Of a stretch of DNA of 32,056 nt, positions 29,769-32,056 are shown piece after piece (position 1 is the stretch's first letter; each line of letters starts with the position of its first letter). The stretch is taken from contig JAGBIO010000035.1 in assembly GCA_017934955.1 (NCBI GenBank), positions 1 to 32,056 on the forward strand, given 5' to 3'. Made by a program: the position numbers and the translations under genes. A model generated the notes under the pieces. That model did not search any database. It saw nothing but the letters and a program-made list of their open reading frames with translations, and was not told where the DNA came from. The DNA is from Clostridia bacterium. GTDB lineage: Bacteria > Bacillota > Clostridia > TANB77 > RGIG9151.

Positions 29769-30806
29769 CTATCCCTTCATACTCTGTAATGACTCCAAAA
29801 CTCCAATTGCAATAGCACGTCCGGCATCTTCATGAAACTTCCTGTTTTTTAACTTATTCAAATCACTCGCGTTTGTCATATACGCCACTTCCACAATCAC
29901 CGACGGCATATTGGTTCGATTCAGCACATACAGATTTGTCCGATTAATAATTCCCTTATTATATGTACCGGCTAAACTCGAAACCTTTTCCTGTATGGTA
30001 GATGCCAAACTCTTACTCGTTACCCCTTTTCGATTAATCACGCTTTCCTTATACAAAACTTCTGTCCCTTGAACGCTTGGTTTTCCTACAATAGCATTAT
30101 TGTGAACACTCACAAATAAATCTGCATTTACACTATTAGCAAGCGTCGTTCGTGACGCAAGAGAGGTCGTTACATCACTGTTTCTGGTCATGTAAACCCT
30201 TACTCCGTTTTTCTCTAATTCTGCCTTTACATACTGTGCAATCGAAAGATTTAGGTCTTTTTCATAGATTCCGCCGTAATTCGCTCCTACTTCGCTACCG
30301 CCATGCCCCGCATCTACCACAACCACTTTGTTTACCGCATTCGGATACAAACTTCGTGGTGCATAACTTCGACTGACGCTTTCCGCTCGTTGAATCAGTT
30401 CTTCCTTTTCCAGCACAATATTCACAATCGCCTGCGGGTCATGCCATTCAATCTTGGCATCGATAAACTCTTCTAAGAACTTTAACGGGACCATCGTGGT
30501 AGAGTTTTTCAAAATCGCCGGACTATCCAACGCACGCTCCTCCCTGTTTACGTACGCCGTCATCGAACCGATTGGAAAAATAATCTCATTTCCGTTATGC
30601 TTTATCGTCACAACTCTATGTGGGTCCCATAAAACCTCTGCATCAAATATCTCTGCAATCGCCTTTAGCGGCACCAAAATTCTGCTATTCATCACCACCG
30701 GCTCCTCCGGAAGATTAAACTTTCCGAAGTTCACCCTTACCTCTATCGCCATAGAAGAAGACATCAACAGAAAGAACATCAGAAACCCGATTACAAACCT
30801 CTTCAT
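29769..30806 (-). CDS. N-acetylmuramoyl-L-alanine amidase with copper-amine-oxidase-like N-terminal domain
   Basis: 345 residues, secreted. Signal peptide MKRFVIGFLMFFLLMSSSMA. Residues ~22-130 are two stalk repeats of the copper amine oxidase N-terminal type (RILVPLKAIAEIFDAEVLWD and TMVPLKFLEEFIDAKIEW), common in clostridial surface proteins. The Amidase_3 catalytic domain begins VVVDAGHGG (zinc His), then YEKDLNLS (zinc Glu), LFVSVHNNA (second His) and VIVEVAYMTN (catalytic Glu). It cleaves the bond between MurNAc and the stem peptide. AAGGGG precedes the start. Monocistronic. Confidence 0.95.
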   Translation of the reverse strand: MKRFVIGFLMFFLLMSSSMAIEVRVNFGKFNLPEEPVVMNSRILVPLKAIAEIFDAEVLWDPHRVVTIKHNGNEIIFPIGSMTAYVNREERALDSPAILKNSTTMVPLKFLEEFIDAKIEWHDPQAIVNIVLEKEELIQRAESVSRSYAPRSLYPNAVNKVVVVDAGHGGSEVGANYGGIYEKDLNLSIAQYVKAELEKNGVRVYMTRNSDVTTSLASRTTLANSVNADLFVSVHNNAIVGKPSVQGTEVLYKESVINRKGVTSKSLASTIQEKVSSLAGTYNKGIINRTNLYVLNRTNMPSVIVEVAYMTNASDLNKLKNRKFHEDAGRAIAIGVLESLQSMKG

Positions 30807-30930
30807 TATGTACCAACCCCTTATGAATCTGCCTACTTAAATTTTCGCTGTCCTTCGGTTGTTACCTTTATGTAAATCTTGGTTCTGATGGCAAAAGATG
30901 ATAAGAATTTTCTTAAATCTTTCTCAATCT

Positions 30931-31075
30931 TATGTAGGGACAGCATTTATGCTGTCCTGTCTCTCTACTTTTCTTCACTATCCTATTTCATTTAGCCTAT
31001 TTCTGTGGACAGCATGAATGCTGTCCCTACAATGATTGTACCATCATCGTAGAAAGATATAGTCTGACCCGTAAC
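30931..31075. repeat. Hairpin/MITE-like element, family 1
   Basis: TGTAGGGACAGCATTTATGCTGTCC near 30934 (read as TGTAG plus the 20-base palindrome), a second palindrome GGACAGCATGAATGCTGTCC at 31008-31027 with CCTACAATGATTGTACC, and the right end TATAGTCTGACCCGTAAC. The left end is not recognisable, so this copy seems truncated. Confidence 0.75.
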
Positions 31076-31091
31076 TATAACATTCCAAATC

Positions 31092-31120
31092 TTGCTATTC
31101 TTATCTCATTGTGATATCTT
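31092..31120 (+). promoter_or_regulatory. Possible promoter of the FemX-like gene
   Basis: TTGCTA, 17 bases, TATCTT, 48 bases before the ATG. Moderate match only. Confidence 0.5.
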
Positions 31121-31168
31121 TATACATGAAAATCTTTACACGAGAAAAAATAGTAACGGAGGTAAAAC

Positions 31169-32056
31169 ATGAAAATATCGACGGAATATGATAAAAAAAC
31201 TTTAAATGAATTTTTACAGTCTCACGAAAAGTCTCATTTTATGCAGTCTTTTGAGTGGACGAAGGTAAAAGATAATTGGAAACATGAATTTGTCGTGGCT
31301 TACGACGAACAAAATAAAATCATCGGGGCGATGTTGGTCTTAATCCGCAGAATGCCGCTTGGGTATTCTTTGATGTACGCTCCCCGCGGTCCGGTTTGCG
31401 ACTTGCATGATAAGGAGCTGATGGAGGCGCTTTTTGCGAAGGTGAAGGAATTAGCAAAGAAATATAAAGCTTATACCTTTAAAATTGACACCGATGTTTT
31501 GAAAACAGACGAAACTTTCGTAAAAATGATGGAATCCTTTGGCTTTCACATGCCGAAACAAAACAAAAATTTCGAAGGAATCCAGCCTCGTTTTGTCTTC
31601 CGTATCAATAACTTAAAGGGGAAATCCGAAGAAGAGGTAATAAACTCCTTCGAATCGAAAACACGCTACAACATTCGATTAGCAACGAAAAAAGGCGTTA
31701 CCATAAAAGTTGCGGAGAAAAAAGATTTAAAAGACTTCCATCGTATTATGTTGGAAACCGGCGTTCGAGATAACTTTGTCATTCGTTCTCTTGAATACTT
31801 CGAAAAAATGTATGATGAAATGGCACCGAATCACCTTCGCCTTTATATGGCATATTTAGATAACCAACCGATTGCGGGAACAATTGCGATTCTCTACGGA
31901 GACAAATGTTGGTACCTTTACGGCGCAAGCAGTAACGAACATAGAAACGTGATGCCGAATTATCTTCTTCAGTGGTCGATGATTCAGTGGGCTATTGAAA
32001 ATAACTGTAATGTTTACGATTTCCGAGGTGTGTCGGGAAATTTAGATCCGAATAAC
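31169..32056 (+). CDS. FemABX-type peptidyltransferase (partial, C-terminus beyond window)
   Basis: 296 codons are present with no stop. ACGGAGG precedes the ATG. Family features: N-terminal FMQSFEWTKVKDNWKHEFVV, GYSLMYAPRGPVCD (the conserved GP segment of the first GNAT-like domain), RYNIRLATKKGVTI at the start of the second domain, and LYGASSNEHRNVMPNYLLQW followed by YDFRGVSGN near the substrate site. Fem enzymes add amino acids from aminoacyl-tRNA to the lipid II stem peptide to make the interpeptide bridge. The residue added cannot be told from this part. Confidence 0.93.
   Translation, partial: MKISTEYDKKTLNEFLQSHEKSHFMQSFEWTKVKDNWKHEFVVAYDEQNKIIGAMLVLIRRMPLGYSLMYAPRGPVCDLHDKELMEALFAKVKELAKKYKAYTFKIDTDVLKTDETFVKMMESFGFHMPKQNKNFEGIQPRFVFRINNLKGKSEEEVINSFESKTRYNIRLATKKGVTIKVAEKKDLKDFHRIMLETGVRDNFVIRSLEYFEKMYDEMAPNHLRLYMAYLDNQPIAGTIAILYGDKCWYLYGASSNEHRNVMPNYLLQWSMIQWAIENNCNVYDFRGVSGNLDPNN

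Overview
The window looks like low-GC, spore-forming Firmicutes chromosome, probably class Clostridia. The support is yabP/yabQ sporulation genes beside a DivIC/FtsB gene, Gram-positive style Shine-Dalgarno sites, sigma-A promoters with 17-bp spacers, a FemX-like ligase and AT-rich intergenic DNA. I cannot name the genus.

Layout. 1-679 (-): start of a secreted Cys/His repeat protein that runs off the left edge. 1005-3728 (-): yabP, yabQ, divIC, an S1-domain gene and rho. 3958-8178: a small Ser/Thr/Asn-rich protein (+), then a minus-strand operon of ECF sigma factor, membrane-anchored regulator, multi-span membrane protein and beta-propeller protein. 8644-8802 (+): tRNA-His and tRNA-Gln. 9030-10509 (-): two tandem paralogs of unknown function, each with its own promoter and a shared leader hairpin, and upstream a third promoter/RBS whose gene is gone. 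11028-15632: a small anchored protein, a Ca/Na exchanger, a tiny GT-A-like protein, a prolyl-tRNA synthetase without the editing insert, and a divergent HisRS-like paralog. 16104-19150 (-): Asx-tRNA-synthetase-like ligase, SAM methyltransferase and an MccF/LD-carboxypeptidase-like peptidase. 19994-23609 (-): glgA and recG. 24457-29229 (-): a ~1300-residue protein with three CbxX-type AAA+ modules and two small unknown genes. 29769-end: an amidase (-) and a partial FemX-like ligase (+).

The most notable content is not protein coding. (1) 23951-24395 is an approximately 445-nt structured RNA closed by an 18-bp helix between its ends; G-U pairs place it on the + strand. I do not recognise its class. 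(2) 19252-19651 looks like a type I toxin-antitoxin locus: a 23-residue hydrophobic peptide gene converges on a short antisense RNA, with a terminator that works on both strands and a direct repeat that would let the antisense pair with the toxin leader, as in Fst/par loci. A decayed copy lies at 15875-16080, so two direct copies flank the ligase-methyltransferase-peptidase operon. (3) 19673-19912 (-) is very probably 6S RNA, with a 33-nt duplication of the 5' strand of its closing helix. (4) Several families of structured intergenic repeats are scattered through the window: hairpin elements with GTTAC-AGGTCAGAC ends whose arms co-vary, a 137-bp element with co-varying stems, and a tandem repeat ending in an inverted copy.
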